A stretch of 64,000 bases of DNA, from positions 20,477,508-20,541,507 of the forward strand of contig CM034236.1 in assembly GCA_019916065.1 (NCBI GenBank), in the 5' to 3' direction. A model generated the notes under the pieces. That model saw nothing but the letters and a program-made list of their open reading frames with translations. It did not search any database and was not told the origin of the DNA. The stretch comes from Vitellaria paradoxa (Eukaryota > Streptophyta > Magnoliopsida > Ericales > Sapotaceae). Positions 44,031-55,884 of the stretch are shown here, one piece after another (position 1 is the stretch's first letter; every line of letters starts with the position of its first letter). The translations under genes were made by a program, and so were the position numbers.

Positions 44031-44440
44031 TAAAAATCAACTTCAAGCATGCCTACTTTGTGGGTGCAAGTGTAAATTATGCCTGGTCAGCAAAATTCGT
44101 TTTCCATTTTTAATAGTGAACTCTCTTTGAAGGAATTGCTCGAATTGAAAAACCGTCCCTTGGATCCGCAATGAAATGTCTTAGCTTTCAACTCCCTCAT
44201 TCTAAGGATGGAAAATTGGCAATTTAACCCGATTGACAATTTCGCCATACCCAATAGGATGGGTTTGGAATTTGAATAATAAAATACGAAAAGTGATGAA
44301 GAGATCAATCACGCTAACTTTCTTGAGGTTTAATGAGAAATGTATTCTTATATATATATATTTTCTAAATTACTGTTATTACCCCTCAAGTTTTGTCGTG
44401 ACAATTTTTCAAATGATGATTATTTTACTGAATCAACTAA

Positions 44441-44731
44441 GGCGGTGTTTGGTCCATCAAGTGTTATGAAAACAAAATAAAAAAAAATCAATTTTTATCA
44501 ATTTTTTAAACTTTTTTCACCAAATATAAAATTATTTTTATCAATTTTTTCAAAATTTACCTTTTTTTCTAAGTTTTATTAATATTTTTCAATTTTTTAA
44601 ACTTTTATTAATTTTTATCAAATTTTATCAATTTTTATAAATTTTTGTCAAATACTTTAGCAACTAATATTATATGACACATGTCAACTTTATGCATAAA
44701 TTTGATAAAACTTTACATACCAAATCGCCTC
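44441..44731. mobile_element. Harbinger-like MITE with TAA target duplication
   Basis: GGCGGTGTTTGGTCCATC at the left and, inverted, GAGGCGATTTGGTATG at the right, flanked by taa on both sides (44438-44440 and 44732-44734). The interior repeats 'caatttttatcaattttt' phrases and has no coding capacity. Confidence 0.6.
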
Positions 44732-45015
44732 TAACATTTACTTAATTGGCAAGTCAAACCAATATTTTGAAACTTAAACAGTTGAGCGGAAAAATGACCC
44801 GGTTAAGTTAAACAGTTGAATGGAAAATTGACTGGGCCGAGTGTCGGTTATTCAATCGGAATTGAACCTTGATATCATAATTTGTCATAAATATAATTTA
44901 AAATATAAATAACCAATATCTTTTACACAAGAAAAAAAAAATTTAAAACTTGAATTTTTTTTAAATATTTTTTCAAGTGTTTTTTTTATGCGTAAAATAA
45001 TAAATTATACATTAT

Positions 45016-45496
45016 GGCAGCGTTTGATTTGTTAAAAATCAACAAAAATTTCTAAAAATCTTTAAAATTCTCTAAAACATTTTGTTCACCTCGTAATTTG
45101 TGAAATCTTTATAAATTTTGAAATATATTTATATATCCCAACAAATTTTTGTAAATCCCAAAAATTTTTTAACAAATTTTAACAAATCTAACATAAATCT
45201 ATGGCAACGGACTAAAAAAATCATTCCCACGATCTCTTTTTCTAATTTTTTCACGCAGAAATCAAAAAATTCAACAATTTTAAAAAAAAAAATTTGATAT
45301 AAATTCATTCGAATGAATCAAAAAAATTATTCTCATGATTTCTCTCTCTAACTTTTTACTGCAAAAGTCTAAAAGTTACACTATTTATCCCCAAAAAATG
45401 TGATTTGAATTAGAAATACTAAACGCCAAAAGTTATCTCAAATTAATCATATTTTTTTCTTATTTTTTTCTTTTTTCTATCACTCCAAATGCTACC
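45016..45496. mobile_element. MITE, GGCAGCGTTTG family
   Basis: GGCAGCGTTTGATTTG and, inverted, GGTAGCATTTGGAGTGATAG form the ends; the right arm matches the left end of the intronic element at 33988 (ggtagcgtttggagtgata). AT-rich, non-coding. Confidence 0.6.
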
Positions 45497-45691
45497 GATA
45501 ATTTTCCAACATATGCACGTCATTTTATACATAAACTCAAATAATTAATTAAAAACAAAAAGTTATGTGACTCGCTCTTGAAACGAATATAAAATCTGTA
45601 AGTAATATTTTTGTTAGTTTGTTCCCAAAGTTATCACTGCAAAACCTTTTTATTATTCATGTTCAGATTTAAGTCATTTACAATATATTAA

Positions 45692-46053
45692 GGCTTCGTT
45701 TGGACTAAGAAAAGATAAGATAAATTGAGATGAAATGTGGTTTGGAATTGATTTTGACACATTTTTTTCTAAAAAGTAACAAACTGTGGGAACAATTTTT
45801 CAAATCCGTTCTCACAAATTTAAAAAAATTCACAAAAAATAGCGACAATGGTACTCAGTTTGAAAGCTTTTGACATGAAAAATATCATTTTATAAAAAAT
45901 TTACACATCCAGTTAACCTACTTCTAGATTTTTTATTTTTTTAACAAAATATTAGAATTTTTTGAAATTAGTGATGGTGGGAAAGTTAAAGATAGATGAG
46001 TTATTAGAGATTTATAAAGATTTTTAGAGTTAGATCATGATGCCAAACGGGCC
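45692..46053. mobile_element. MITE, GGCTTCGTTTGG family
   Basis: GGCTTCGTTTGGACTAAG and, inverted, GGCCCGTTTGGCATCATG form the ends. The interior shares long stretches with the intronic element at 33988-34519 (gtactca.tttgaaag, aatttcgaca-like, gaattttttgaaattagt). Left flank taa, right flank tat. Confidence 0.65.
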
Positions 46054-49000
46054 TATAAAACAATAATCCTAGTCATCTTATTGATGGTCGGAAACGAATT
46101 GTGTTCTTTACTTGCATGTATACGAGTGTCGCCAAGTAATAAATTCGGTAAACCTGGGTCAATCTCTTCATCAAGTAGATGCTAGATGGAGTAGGTCTGC
46201 AATTCACTCCTTTCTATTAGCAGGGGTCATTAGATTAATCCACGATAATTTATTTTGGTCTTGAGAAGAAAAGGGCACTCAAATATTTTATCAAAAATAC
46301 GTAAGAGTATACAGAGGAACTAAACCAAGAAGATGCAATAAAATGGGATAAAATGGACAAGGGACCATGGAATGGCATGAGACTCATTTTTACACAAATT
46401 CGAAAGAGGTTTTATAATTCAAGTGTAAAACAACCCCATGTAATGCACTTGGAAAGTTTAGGTTTGAAAACCAATCCATGAAGATAAATTGCACATAGAA
46501 TTTACGGAAAATTACTTATGATCGAGCAAGCAATTGAATTACATAATCAAAATTTTAACTTCACCAAATTGATTTCTAAACATGTTAGAGATAAGTTCAA
46601 TTATGTAAACCATCAAATCAAGTATACAATAATAATTTTACCGAACTAATTTTAAAAGCATCCAAGTAAAATTCATTGATTGGTTTTATTTAAAAAAAAA
46701 AAAAGTTCGATGTTGTAAAATCTAGAAATTCATAGCAATCAATATACACGACATAAAGAATCTATGAGTTTTGAAAGATTGCGCATAAAATAATTTCTAA
46801 GAATCTATGAGTTTAGAAAGATTGCGCATAAAATAATTTCTACATGTTCTTCAAACATTCTAGATACATAGCGTACGAAATCATAAATCACTGCAAATTA
46901 AGTGAGTTTTTCTGTAAATCAACCATAAAACTATTCAAGAAAGATGAAAAGAATTGAAAACCATATATTACCTCTAAAGAATCCATACAACCATGAAGCC
47001 CAAGTTTTTCCAAATTTCTAGGCCTCAAAACTACTCTTAGAACATTGAAAGTAGAACAAAATATGGAAAGATAACAAAATAAATGGCAAACCTAGGTGAG
47101 GAGGGAAGGGAGCCTCGCTCTCCTCTCTAAAGCTTAAGAGAAGATGCCTAAAACAAGTATAAAATCCCATTTCTCTCAAAACTCAAAAATGTTTATATCG
47201 TTTCCAAGTCTGAAAATTTACAAAAATAGTTCAAAAGCTCAAGTTTTTCGTTACGACGTCCAGACGAGCATCCGAACGACTGAAAAAATGTTCTAGGACC
47301 ATCCTCTATCGTACGACGGGCGTCTGGACTACCCAAAATTAAGCTTGCAGCTGGCTGGTTGTTGGAGCAACAACCAGTGGATTTCACCTTTGCTGCCTTT
47401 GCTGGATTTTGCTATCAACTTGTGGCAGCAACCACCTTCGTCTTTAAATACAATTTCGACCTCTCAAAATGATGGATTTTAGTGATGTCTAAAAACACGA
47501 ATGTTGTATCTCTTTGAATCGCCTTCCCAATGTCATAAGAATCAGATCCACATGATTTTGGAGGCAAATGTTATACCTAAAAACTAAAGGGGTATCGAAC
47601 TGGACTTTTAGATATGTGCAACTTCCCTTCGATCGCTTTCTTCTATTATTCTTGGTTGGGACATTCTCTACGCTTTGCTACTCTTGTTCTCCTCTTTTTA
47701 TCACATCTCAACCATAGGCTCGCATCTTGCTTCCATGTCCAACGCCTTCATTATTGTCATTTAAGCCTTAAAAATATGAAACATCAGGAAGGCAAGAAAT
47801 ACAAGTTTGTGAGAAATTTATGATTAAACCGAACCTAAAATGAGAATAAGAATGCCTAAAACCTATATAAAATTATACAATATTAAGTAGTCATCAACTT
47901 TGTTATGTCTTATTGCCCAAAACCTGAGTACAATGTATGCAAACTACATCCCTAGAGATCGATTTGAAATGTAGCAAAAAGCCTAATTTCTTGTCTCATA
48001 ATTATTATATAAAATTGCTTACAAAACAAGTGATTTTTAACTTATTAATTAAAAAAAAATATTAAGGATATGATCCTTTCGAACTAAAAAACTGGAAAGA
48101 AGTAAAAATAGATGCCCATTATTTAACTTGAGGACTCCAAAAAAAAATCACTATATTTAAATAAGTATTGAATAGGCTGGTTCAAATGGTTAACCAGTTC
48201 ACTAGTAATTCAAACTATTTTAGAGGGTGGATTGGATCATTTCTTAAACTGGTTCTTGGTTCAACCAATTGAACAAGCTTGTACAATTCGGTTTTTAACA
48301 CCATTAGCCATATTATAATTTCTCTATTCCTAATTTTCCCTTATTATTAGTATAATGAACAAAACTTAGTCATAATTAGTACAATTGATTTCATTTATTG
48401 ACCAACCGATGACCAAAATTATTTTTGGTCGATAATACTTCTAGTAAACAAGATGCATATAACCTCTAAAAGTGTGTTTAATTTGTTGTATTATCATTCT
48501 ACCTTCTCTTGTTCTATCTCTATCCATTGGCTTATTGGCTTGAGAACTTCAATATCATCAATATTGTGAGTATGACAAGACCAACCTTGTTTGATTGCAA
48601 GTCAAATGTTGCAATTCATGAAGATTATATGGGTTACCATATGAACCTTTTAATAGGAATAGTTGGTGCCATCAAATCATGGGATAGTGAACTCGACCAT
48701 CTCTTGGGGGATCTATCACATTAGTAACAAAATATCTCACCTTGGTGAATAAAAGTTGGTACACAAATCCATTTTAATACCAATTGAAATTTTGAAACTT
48801 GCTAGCTAGAGTGAATAATTGATAGTCAATATGCAATAATCAATCACACAAGTGTAGAAAAACACAGAGAGATTGAACACAGGAATATTATGAGGAAAAC
48901 TCCTTGGAAAATCTCGGGCTATGAAGACAAAAATCTCTACTCTACGTGAACTTGGTTAAAAGGATTAAATATGATAGCATATACCATTTACTCTTTCTCC

Positions 49001-49194
49001 ACAGAATACATGGATCATAATTGGCACCTTCACCAACACGTGATGAAGAGTAGAAACAAGCCTTCAAACACTTTTGAAGGTGTCACACACAAAGTGTTTG
49101 ATAGAGTAATTCTATCTAGTCTAAGAGGACAAAAACTTTCCTTTTCAAGTTCTATTTGCTTGTTTTCCATAAATGCAGAAGTAGTTATATGAGT
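46054..49194. other. Intergenic, probably LTR-retrotransposon non-coding DNA
   Basis: No gene. A 46-bp segment (aagaatctatgagtttt.gaaagattgcgc...) is directly repeated around 46755-46845. The region 47240-47340 is locally GC-rich with cgtacgacgggcgtctgg, reminiscent of retroelement leader sequence. Open frames at 47193-47387, 47614-47823, 48509-48724 and 48971-49192 show no recognisable domain; the third has a non-repetitive amino-acid composition but no match I can name. Confidence 0.4.
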
Positions 49195-49203
49195 TTAAAT
49201 TTA

Positions 49204-50909
49204 GGGTAAATTACATCTAGACCCCCTAAACATTTGGTAATTACACATGAACCCCCTCAACATTTAAAAATTATAGACACCTCCCTTATTTTGAAATGTT
49301 GGTAACACTTGGACTCCCTCCGTTAATTTTGACCTTAACGTCGTTAAAATTTTAGTGAAAAGACAATTATGCCCATGGTAGATTCATTACTCATCATGAC
49401 TATCTTGGATTGATTATAGATTCGATGGCTCCAATCCCATTCAACAACCCTCTCTCTACAGACTATCAAAAAATTTTTTGTATACATACACTCACATATA
49501 TACAGCTTCGAACTCCAATCTCAACTACGTTTTGGGTTTTAGATTTAAATTCGAGTAGATTTGAAACTGATTACCCGTGCATTTAGCCATGAATCACGCT
49601 CTAGATGAGATCAAGATCAAGTTGTCATCATCTTCGTCGTCTAAGTTCCTCGAGATCAAGCATGCTGGTTCCCAATTGGAGGACAACGACACCAAAAGAT
49701 TTGAATCTATACTTTGAATTGAAATAAAAGATGAATCAACATGAATTGGAGATGAATCGAGGTAAATTGCACAGTTTCAACGATTATTGCAACTCTCATC
49801 ATCACCTCTACAAGTTAGGTATGGATCGGGCTTGTTGACCTAGCAACCGAAAAACCTCTTTTTCCTCCAATATATGGCATCTAAAATATCATTTCATAGA
49901 ATCGAAAGTTGCTCTTTTTCCTCTCAGTCTGAAGATTCCTTTTTTCTCATTTCACTCAGTCCAAAGGTTCATTTTTTCTGATTTCGCTCAGTCCAAAGAT
50001 TGCAAAGATTGGGTTTTCTGTTCTTAACTTCAAAGAAATTGTCATAAGAATCAAAAAGACGAGATTATTTTCTTTTTTTTTTTTATTTCGATTTTTATGT
50101 CTTAATTCGAAGATTTTTTTTTTCTAATTTTGTTTAGTCTGAAGATTGTGAGGATTGAGTTTCATATTCTTGTCTTCAAAGAAATAACTGTGAGAATCAA
50201 AGAGATGAGGTTATTTCCCCCCTTTTTAATTTTGATTTTTATGTCTCAGTTTGAAGATTTTTTTTTCTGATTTCGCTCAGTCTGAAGATTCCTTTTTCTT
50301 AAATTTCGTTTAGTCCGAAGATTGGGTTTCCTATTCTTGGGATTGAACAACCTAGGTCGTGTGGAACCTGATTTGTATAGATTTTGTGTGAACTTGTATG
50401 GTTGTGATTTGCATGGATTTGTGGATTAAAGAGATGAATTTGTGTAAATCTGTATAGATTTGCTTAAGATTTTTGCACAACTTCTGTTTTGTGATTTGTA
50501 TGTTAGGAGGGAGATGGATTAGACTTAATTTGTTATAAAGAGATAAAGTTGTGTAGATTTGTATAGATTTGGTTGAGATTTATAAAATTGTATAGATTTG
50601 ATTGAGATTTATATATATTTGTAATCTGTTGTAATCGTTTGAAATTTATATAGATTTGATGAACAGATTATGTGTGTGTGTGTGTGTGTGTGTGTATGTT
50701 GTTTGAATGTTGAAAAGGGTAATCTTGGTACATTCGAAAATTATTTTTGCTGACGTGATTATTTTAACAGAAATTCTAACGGCATATTAATGGAGGGGGT
50801 CTAAGTGTTATAATTTTTCAAAATAAGGAAGGTGCCTGTAATTTTTAAATGTTGAGGGGGTACATGTGTAATTACCCAAATGTTTAGAGGGTCTAGGTGT
50901 AATTTACCC
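49204..50909. mobile_element. Mutator-like element with long inverted repeats and perfect 9-bp target duplication
   Basis: The flanks ttaaattta at 49195-49203 and 50910-50918 are identical 9-mers, the MULE signature. The arms, about 150-180 bp each, run gggtaaattacatctagacc..., aacatttggtaattacaca, aacatttaaaaattataga and ccctccgttaattttgacc, with matching inverted sequence from 50750 to 50909. The interior is unlike the arms: a patch around 49590-49720 reads MNHALDEIKIKLSSSSSSKF on the + strand, then several imperfect repeats of ctgatttcgctcagtccaaag (49910-50340) and a (TG)n run at 50673-50697. The interior looks like captured host sequence (Pack-MULE), with unknown source. No transposase. 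Confidence 0.9.
50673..50697. repeat. (TG)n microsatellite
   Basis: About eleven TG units inside the MULE, close to its right arm. Confidence 0.85.
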
Positions 50910-50918
50910 TTAAATTTA

Positions 50919-51447
50919 TATCACGGTGAGTTATACCCCAAAGGGACAGACAATTAATTTACTCATAATTTTTATTCTCTAAGCTAATGGGTATCCCAAA
51001 ATTGAAAATGAATAAAAAATGGTTTTGAGTTTTTAAAAGTTAGCCCACCTAGGCATTTTGTCAACACGTAAAAGTTAGGGCAACGAAGAAATTACTCTAA
51101 AAGGTTAAAATAAAATAAGTAAAATGGGAAATGGACTATAAATTAGCATTGGACTCACAAAAATACAAATTCAAAGAAATTTTTATAACTCAAAGTGAAA
51201 AATAACTCGATACAAAGCACTTGGAAAATCTAGCTTTGATTAACAAATTTTAGAAATAAATTTACATAGAATTTATAGAATCTGTATCATGTTTTACAAT
51301 CTTACTATAGACTAATGCACTGAATGAACTGAACAGACCACTAAAAATTCATATATAATGGTAGAAAGGCTCTCGCACCCTTACCTCCAATATGCGTAGG
51401 ATAATATATACACAAGAGTGTGAAGATGGCTGTAATGGAGGGCTTTT
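50919..51447. other. Intergenic AT-rich DNA
   Basis: No gene or element end recognised between the MULE and the hAT element. Confidence 0.4.
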
Positions 51448-51455
51448 GTTGCGGC

Positions 51456-52373
51456 TAGGGGTGGACATGTGTTAGGTTGAGCTAGGTTTGAGCTAGACTC
51501 ATTTGAGCTTAGTCTTTAAGTACCAGGCCTAAGCCCAGCCCGAGCTCGGGTTGAAAACTGTGAACGTAAGCCTGTCCTTTACTAGAAAATTAAAACCCAA
51601 CCCCATCCATTAGGCCAAAAGATAAAACATTAAAAAACATAAAAATCATATAAAAATAGCCAATAACCTATTCATTTTACAAAACCTATTCATTTTACAA
51701 AATTGCTTTCAGTTGTCATATTAAACTACTGAAGTAAACAAAGATCCATTAGAATGATAGAAAACAAATAAGAATGGAAGTCATAAATTCACAAAAAAAA
51801 GAAGGAAATAGAATTAGTTTTTTACTAACTTTTTTCCTTGTCATGTTCTAAAATTAATTACCTACACATAACTGACCAAAAAGATCTAATGTTGATTTGT
51901 TGACAAGACTAGAGCATTTCGGGAAAAGAAAGTGAGAGACACTGGGAAGAGAGAGTGAGACGAAGAAGAGAGAATAGTGAAGGCCGAAGAGATAAAGAAG
52001 AAAGTGAGAATCAGAGATACATAATTTGTATTACAGACTAAGAAGAGAAAAAAAAACAATGACTAACTGTTTGGGCTAGGGTTTGTAAGGGAAGAGAGGA
52101 AGAGCGGCTGAGTGTTTGGGAGTTTGTGTAGGAAGAGAGGAACAGCGAGGTTAGGATCGTGTGTTGAAGAGGTTTCTACTGACTCACTTTTTAATTTTGG
52201 GTCGAGCCGGGCTACGATGCCTGAACCCAAATCCAACCTAAAAATAGATCGGGCCTAAAAAATTAGTTTAGCCCAGCTCAACTCTATAGGCTAAATTCTC
52301 AAACCTACCCCCCTATAAATATCAAACTTGGCTGGGCGAGTTTTTTGGGCTAGTGGGTCGGTGTTCACCCCTA
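51456..52373. mobile_element. Non-autonomous hAT element with perfect 8-bp target duplication
   Basis: Ends TAGGGGTGGACATGTGTTAG and, inverted, TAGGGGTGAACACCGACCCA. The flanks gttgcggc at 51448-51455 and 52374-52381 are identical 8-mers. The terminal 100-150 bp are GC-rich with gagctcgggtt and gggccgagc-type words, like the hAT end at 2180-2444. The interior is AT-rich with a purine-rich stretch (51930-52150) and no transposase. Confidence 0.92.
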
Positions 52374-52675
52374 GTTGCGGCAAGGATGGCCAAGTGAGGG
52401 ACTTTCTATTGTAGCTATACACAATAGGTCACTATAGGTTTTGTTATAACCCTCCCCAGTTTACATGCAAAGAATAAATGTATGTAGCTTTATCTATGTG
52501 TACTGCTCATGCTCAATCAAGTTTCGCCCTATAATAATATTATCATTTTTTCTTGTAATACTTAATTTAATAATCTCTATACCAACAACTAACTAAATAA
52601 ATAGAATCTATATAATTCCAAAATGATTCTAATTCACCAAAAATATCAAAATGTTCAAATAAAAATATCATCTTA

Positions 52676-52893
52676 AATTATTTAATTTTAATAACTAAGT
52701 AAAACCATCGAATTAAAATAATAGTATAATATGAATTAAAATAAATGTGGGTCATTACATTTATACATAAAACATCAAGTCCTAAATTATTTAATTTTAA
52801 TAACTAAGTAAAACCATCTTATTAAAATAATAGTATAATATGAATTAAAATAAATGTGGGTCATTACATTTATATGTAATGCTCACCAATGGG
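52676..52893. repeat. 109-bp tandem duplication
   Basis: Two near-identical units (taactaagtaaaaccatc at 52692 and 52801; aaataaatgtgggtcattac in both). The second unit runs directly into the Copia relic. Confidence 0.88.
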
Positions 52894-53235
52894 TATAAAC
52901 AGAGTTAAAGAGATCACATAATCTTTATTAAGCACTCAGCATCAGGGGGAAGGATTGTTGTCTTGGTGTATTTTGATGACATAATTATGGTAGAAAATGA
53001 CAAACAAGAAAAGTTAACTTTAAAGCGGAGGCTACCAAAAGAATTTGAGATCAAAGAATTGGGACTATTGAAGTACTCCCTAAGAATTGAAGTAGCACAG
53101 TCGAGACAGGGCATTTGTATTTCTTATCATAAGTATTTCCTTGATCTGTTGAAAGAAACTGAAAAGTTGGTATGCACACCTATTGATACACCAGTTATTC
53201 TTTGTCACAAGCTCAGTGAAGCCAGTGAAGACACC

Positions 53236-53682
53236 TGTTATAGCCCTAATGGGCCCCACCTGTGGTATGGGACATAGGTTGAGCTATTCCAATATGGGAT
53301 AGAATATAAAAATTGATCTCACGCATTCCATCAGGCCTGAGTCTTTTGGCATATTGGTCAAGATCCTAACATTTGGTATCAGAGTAGCTTCCACGTCCTG
53401 AGTTTGAGTTATGGTAAAGGCTACCTAGGAAAGAGTTACCTGGAGTAGGGTGTGAGCCATCCAAAGAGAAAAAAGGCTACCTACTACAAGAGTTAAAGCT
53501 ACCTAGAGTGAGAGCCGGCATGGACATCAGCTTTGGAAGCGTGGTGATATGTTACAGTTCTGATGGGCCCTATTTGTATGGGATATGAGTTAGGCTATTT
53601 CGGTATAGAATAGAATATAAGAATTGATCTCACATGTTCCATTAGGCCTGAGTCTTTTAGCGTATTGATCAAGTTCCTAACA
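53236..53682 (+). mobile_element. TRIM (miniature LTR retrotransposon), 447 bp
   Basis: Two direct terminal repeats, 53236-53371 and 53550-53682, each start TGTTA and end CCTAACA and are about 85-90 percent alike by eye (gggatagaatataa / agaatagaatataag; ttgatctcac; caggcctgagtctttt / taggcctgagtctttt). Two bases after the first LTR comes tggtatcagag (53374-53384), the initiator-Met tRNA primer binding site. The 178-bp interior is non-coding. The flanks acacc (53231-53235) and acatc (53683-53687) are a 5-bp target duplication with one change. It is inserted in the Copia RT/RNase H boundary and so is younger than that element. Confidence 0.9.
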
Positions 53683-54199
53683 ACATCAGAGATTAGTTGG
53701 GAGATTTATATACCTCTCACACACAAGGCCAGACATAACATATGACTTAAGTGTAATAACCAATTCATGGACAATCCTAGGGAAATGCACTTGCAAGCAT
53801 ACTGAGTTCTACACTATTTAAAATAACAACCCAGGAAGAGTAATTCTATTCAAAAAAATTCAGGCTTAGTACTGGAAGCATGTGTTGATGCGGACTATAC
53901 ATAATTAGTGGTGGACATGAGATTCACATCAAGATATTACACATTCTGTAGTGGCATTCTTGTGACTTGGAGGAGTAAAACATAGAATGTGGTGGCTAGA
54001 TCAAGTGTCGAGGCATAGTACAAAGCAATGACACAAGGAATCGATGGGCTACTATGATTGACGACCATCTTAGAAGAACTAAAGGTTGCTTGGGATGGAC
54101 CTATGAGACTATATTGTGACAATGAATTAGCAATAAACATTGCACATAATCCACTGCGATATGATAGAACAAAATACATTGAGATAGACCCATAGTAAC

Positions 54200-55272
54200 A
54201 AATTCGATGTTCACAAATTACTTGATGGGGTGAAAATTTTGTAATTCGAGAATTATTCGGAATAGCTTGGAAAAAAGGTATAAAAAATTTTGGTATGACA
54301 CCCAAACTCATTAAAAAACTCAGGAATAATTTGAAAATAATTTGGCAAAATATATATCATTAATTTTGTTGTGGCCATAACATTTTTTATCAGGTAATAT
54401 TTTTTATTATATCTTGAACTGCTTACAAATATAAAAAATTATTCATTACATTATATACAAAAATAATGAGTTAAAAAAATAACCTACAATTTTCTATATA
54501 TGTGTTTGCTATTAAACATGTGCAAATATAGATGACTACTTTAAGTAAATTTAAAAGTGTTACAAAAATTATTTTTATTATGTACATAGTTATTTCTATT
54601 ATTACATAATATGTATAGTTGTAAAATTTTATAATTATGTAATATATTTTATTTAATAAATATAGGTTATAGAGACACAAATTAATTTATCAAACAAATA
54701 ACAAATAAATATAGAGAGAATTAATTTTATAGTGTTAATTTTTTGTTTGCATGGTTCACTTATTCAATAATTTGAACAAAGCTAATTGAAATACCAAAAA
54801 ATATTTATATACATATTATATTATATCATATGTATCATATATGTATACATAAATTGTTAATAATTAAAAAGTATGTCTAAGATATAATTACATATCTCAT
54901 ATATACATATAATTGTTTTTAATTAAAGTGAAAAATAAAAAAATATTGCTGTTGATGAATAATATTAAAAGTTTTGAGGAACCACTTCAATTCCAACACC
55001 GTAACCAAGTTTTTTTATTTTTTAGTTTGTACTTAATTATTAGTGTATTTATACTATTAGGTAATTTAGATTTTAATAGTTGTGTGCAACATATAACTAA
55101 ACAAGTTTGGAGTGACGGGAGATTTAACAATTTCACAAAATTTGCAAATTTATCTGTTGGGATATTTTCATTTTCTTATGATTTAATTGGGTTTTTAAAT
55201 TTTTATCAAAATCTCACGAATATATCAGGAGAAATTAAAAATCTTAGAAAACTTTGTTACTATCATAAATCG
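54200..55272. other. AT-rich block splitting the Copia RNase H
   Basis: Copia reading stops near a gagatagaccc phrase (IEID) and resumes at cgacacttcataaaagaaaag (RHFIKEK) 1.07 kb later, so the block is an insertion. It is extremely AT-rich, with no inverted or direct termini that I could recognise and no clear target duplication. A 128-codon open frame (54913-55299) runs out of the block into the Copia C-terminus; it has hydrophobic stretches but no domain and is probably chance. Confidence 0.55.
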
Positions 55273-55436
55273 ACACTTCATAAAAGAAAAGTTAGATAGT
55301 GGCTTAATTTGTACGGCCTGTGTTCACCACAAGTCAACTTGTGAATTTGCTAACCCAAGGGCTAAATAGTGTGGGGTTTCCAATGATTATTACTAAGCTA
55401 AGAATGAAAATTCCTATTCAACAATTTGAGGGAGAG

Positions 55437-55770
55437 TGTAAAAAAATATCATGTAAATTAATTAATTTCCTATTTATTTAGTTTCCTATTAGGATATTAA
55501 TTATAAATTGATGTATATCCTAGAATTAAGGAATCAGGAAATTAATAAAGGAAATCCTTGATTTGTGGGGGATTAGGTATAGACTGATTTTCTATTTCTT
55601 TTTTTTAATCATTTTTATTTCCTATTTTAGCGTGTGATCCATTCTCCTCACCGTCAATTAAGGCATATTTAAGCACATAACTATTCATTCTGATAGAAAT
55701 GATACAAAAAGTTCTCACTCTAATCTTCCATAGTTATAATCTTGATTTCCTACTTGAGTTCCTATACACA
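55437..55770 (+). mobile_element. 3' LTR of the Copia relic
   Basis: A polypurine tract gagggagag (55428-55436) is followed directly by TGTAAAAAAATATCATG and the AT-rich body expected of this Copia group (tttcctattaggatattaat). The right end is placed at about tacaca near 55770 without a target duplication. Confidence 0.6.
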
Positions 55771-55884
55771 GGAAGCACAACTCTCTCCCAAGTAATGTTA
55801 CAAAAAATAAAAAAATAAAAAAAATTCAAAAATTTTGATTAGAATAATATGATTTTGTTGTAGATATATCACTTTAAATAAAAG

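Larger units (their letters stand above)
52878..55420 (+). pseudogene. Copia reverse transcriptase / RNase H relic, twice interrupted
   Basis: The relic opens in the RT domain: HIIFIKHSASGGRIVVLVYFDDIIM, where YFDDI is the catalytic YVDD box. It continues LKRRLPKEFEIKELG, LKYSLRIEVAQSRQGI, YFLDLLKET and PIDTPV (52963-53230). A TRIM then interrupts it (53236-53682). RNase H follows with stops: GRFIYLSHTRPDIT near 53700, DPREMHLQ-like, a DADY box near 53890, WRSK/ARSSAEA-like near 53980, and CDNELAINIAHNP near 54120. After a second interruption (about 54200-55272) the C-terminus resumes as EKLDSGLICTACV. Truncated at its 5' end, it lacks gag, protease and integrase. It is dead. Confidence 0.85.

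Noticed and set aside
48509..48724. 71-codon + strand frame of ordinary composition
   Set aside because: No family match that I can name, no splice or start evidence; left as intergenic.
54913..55299. 128-codon + strand frame with hydrophobic segments
   Set aside because: It runs from the AT-rich insertion into the Copia C-terminus out of frame, so it is a chance fusion.
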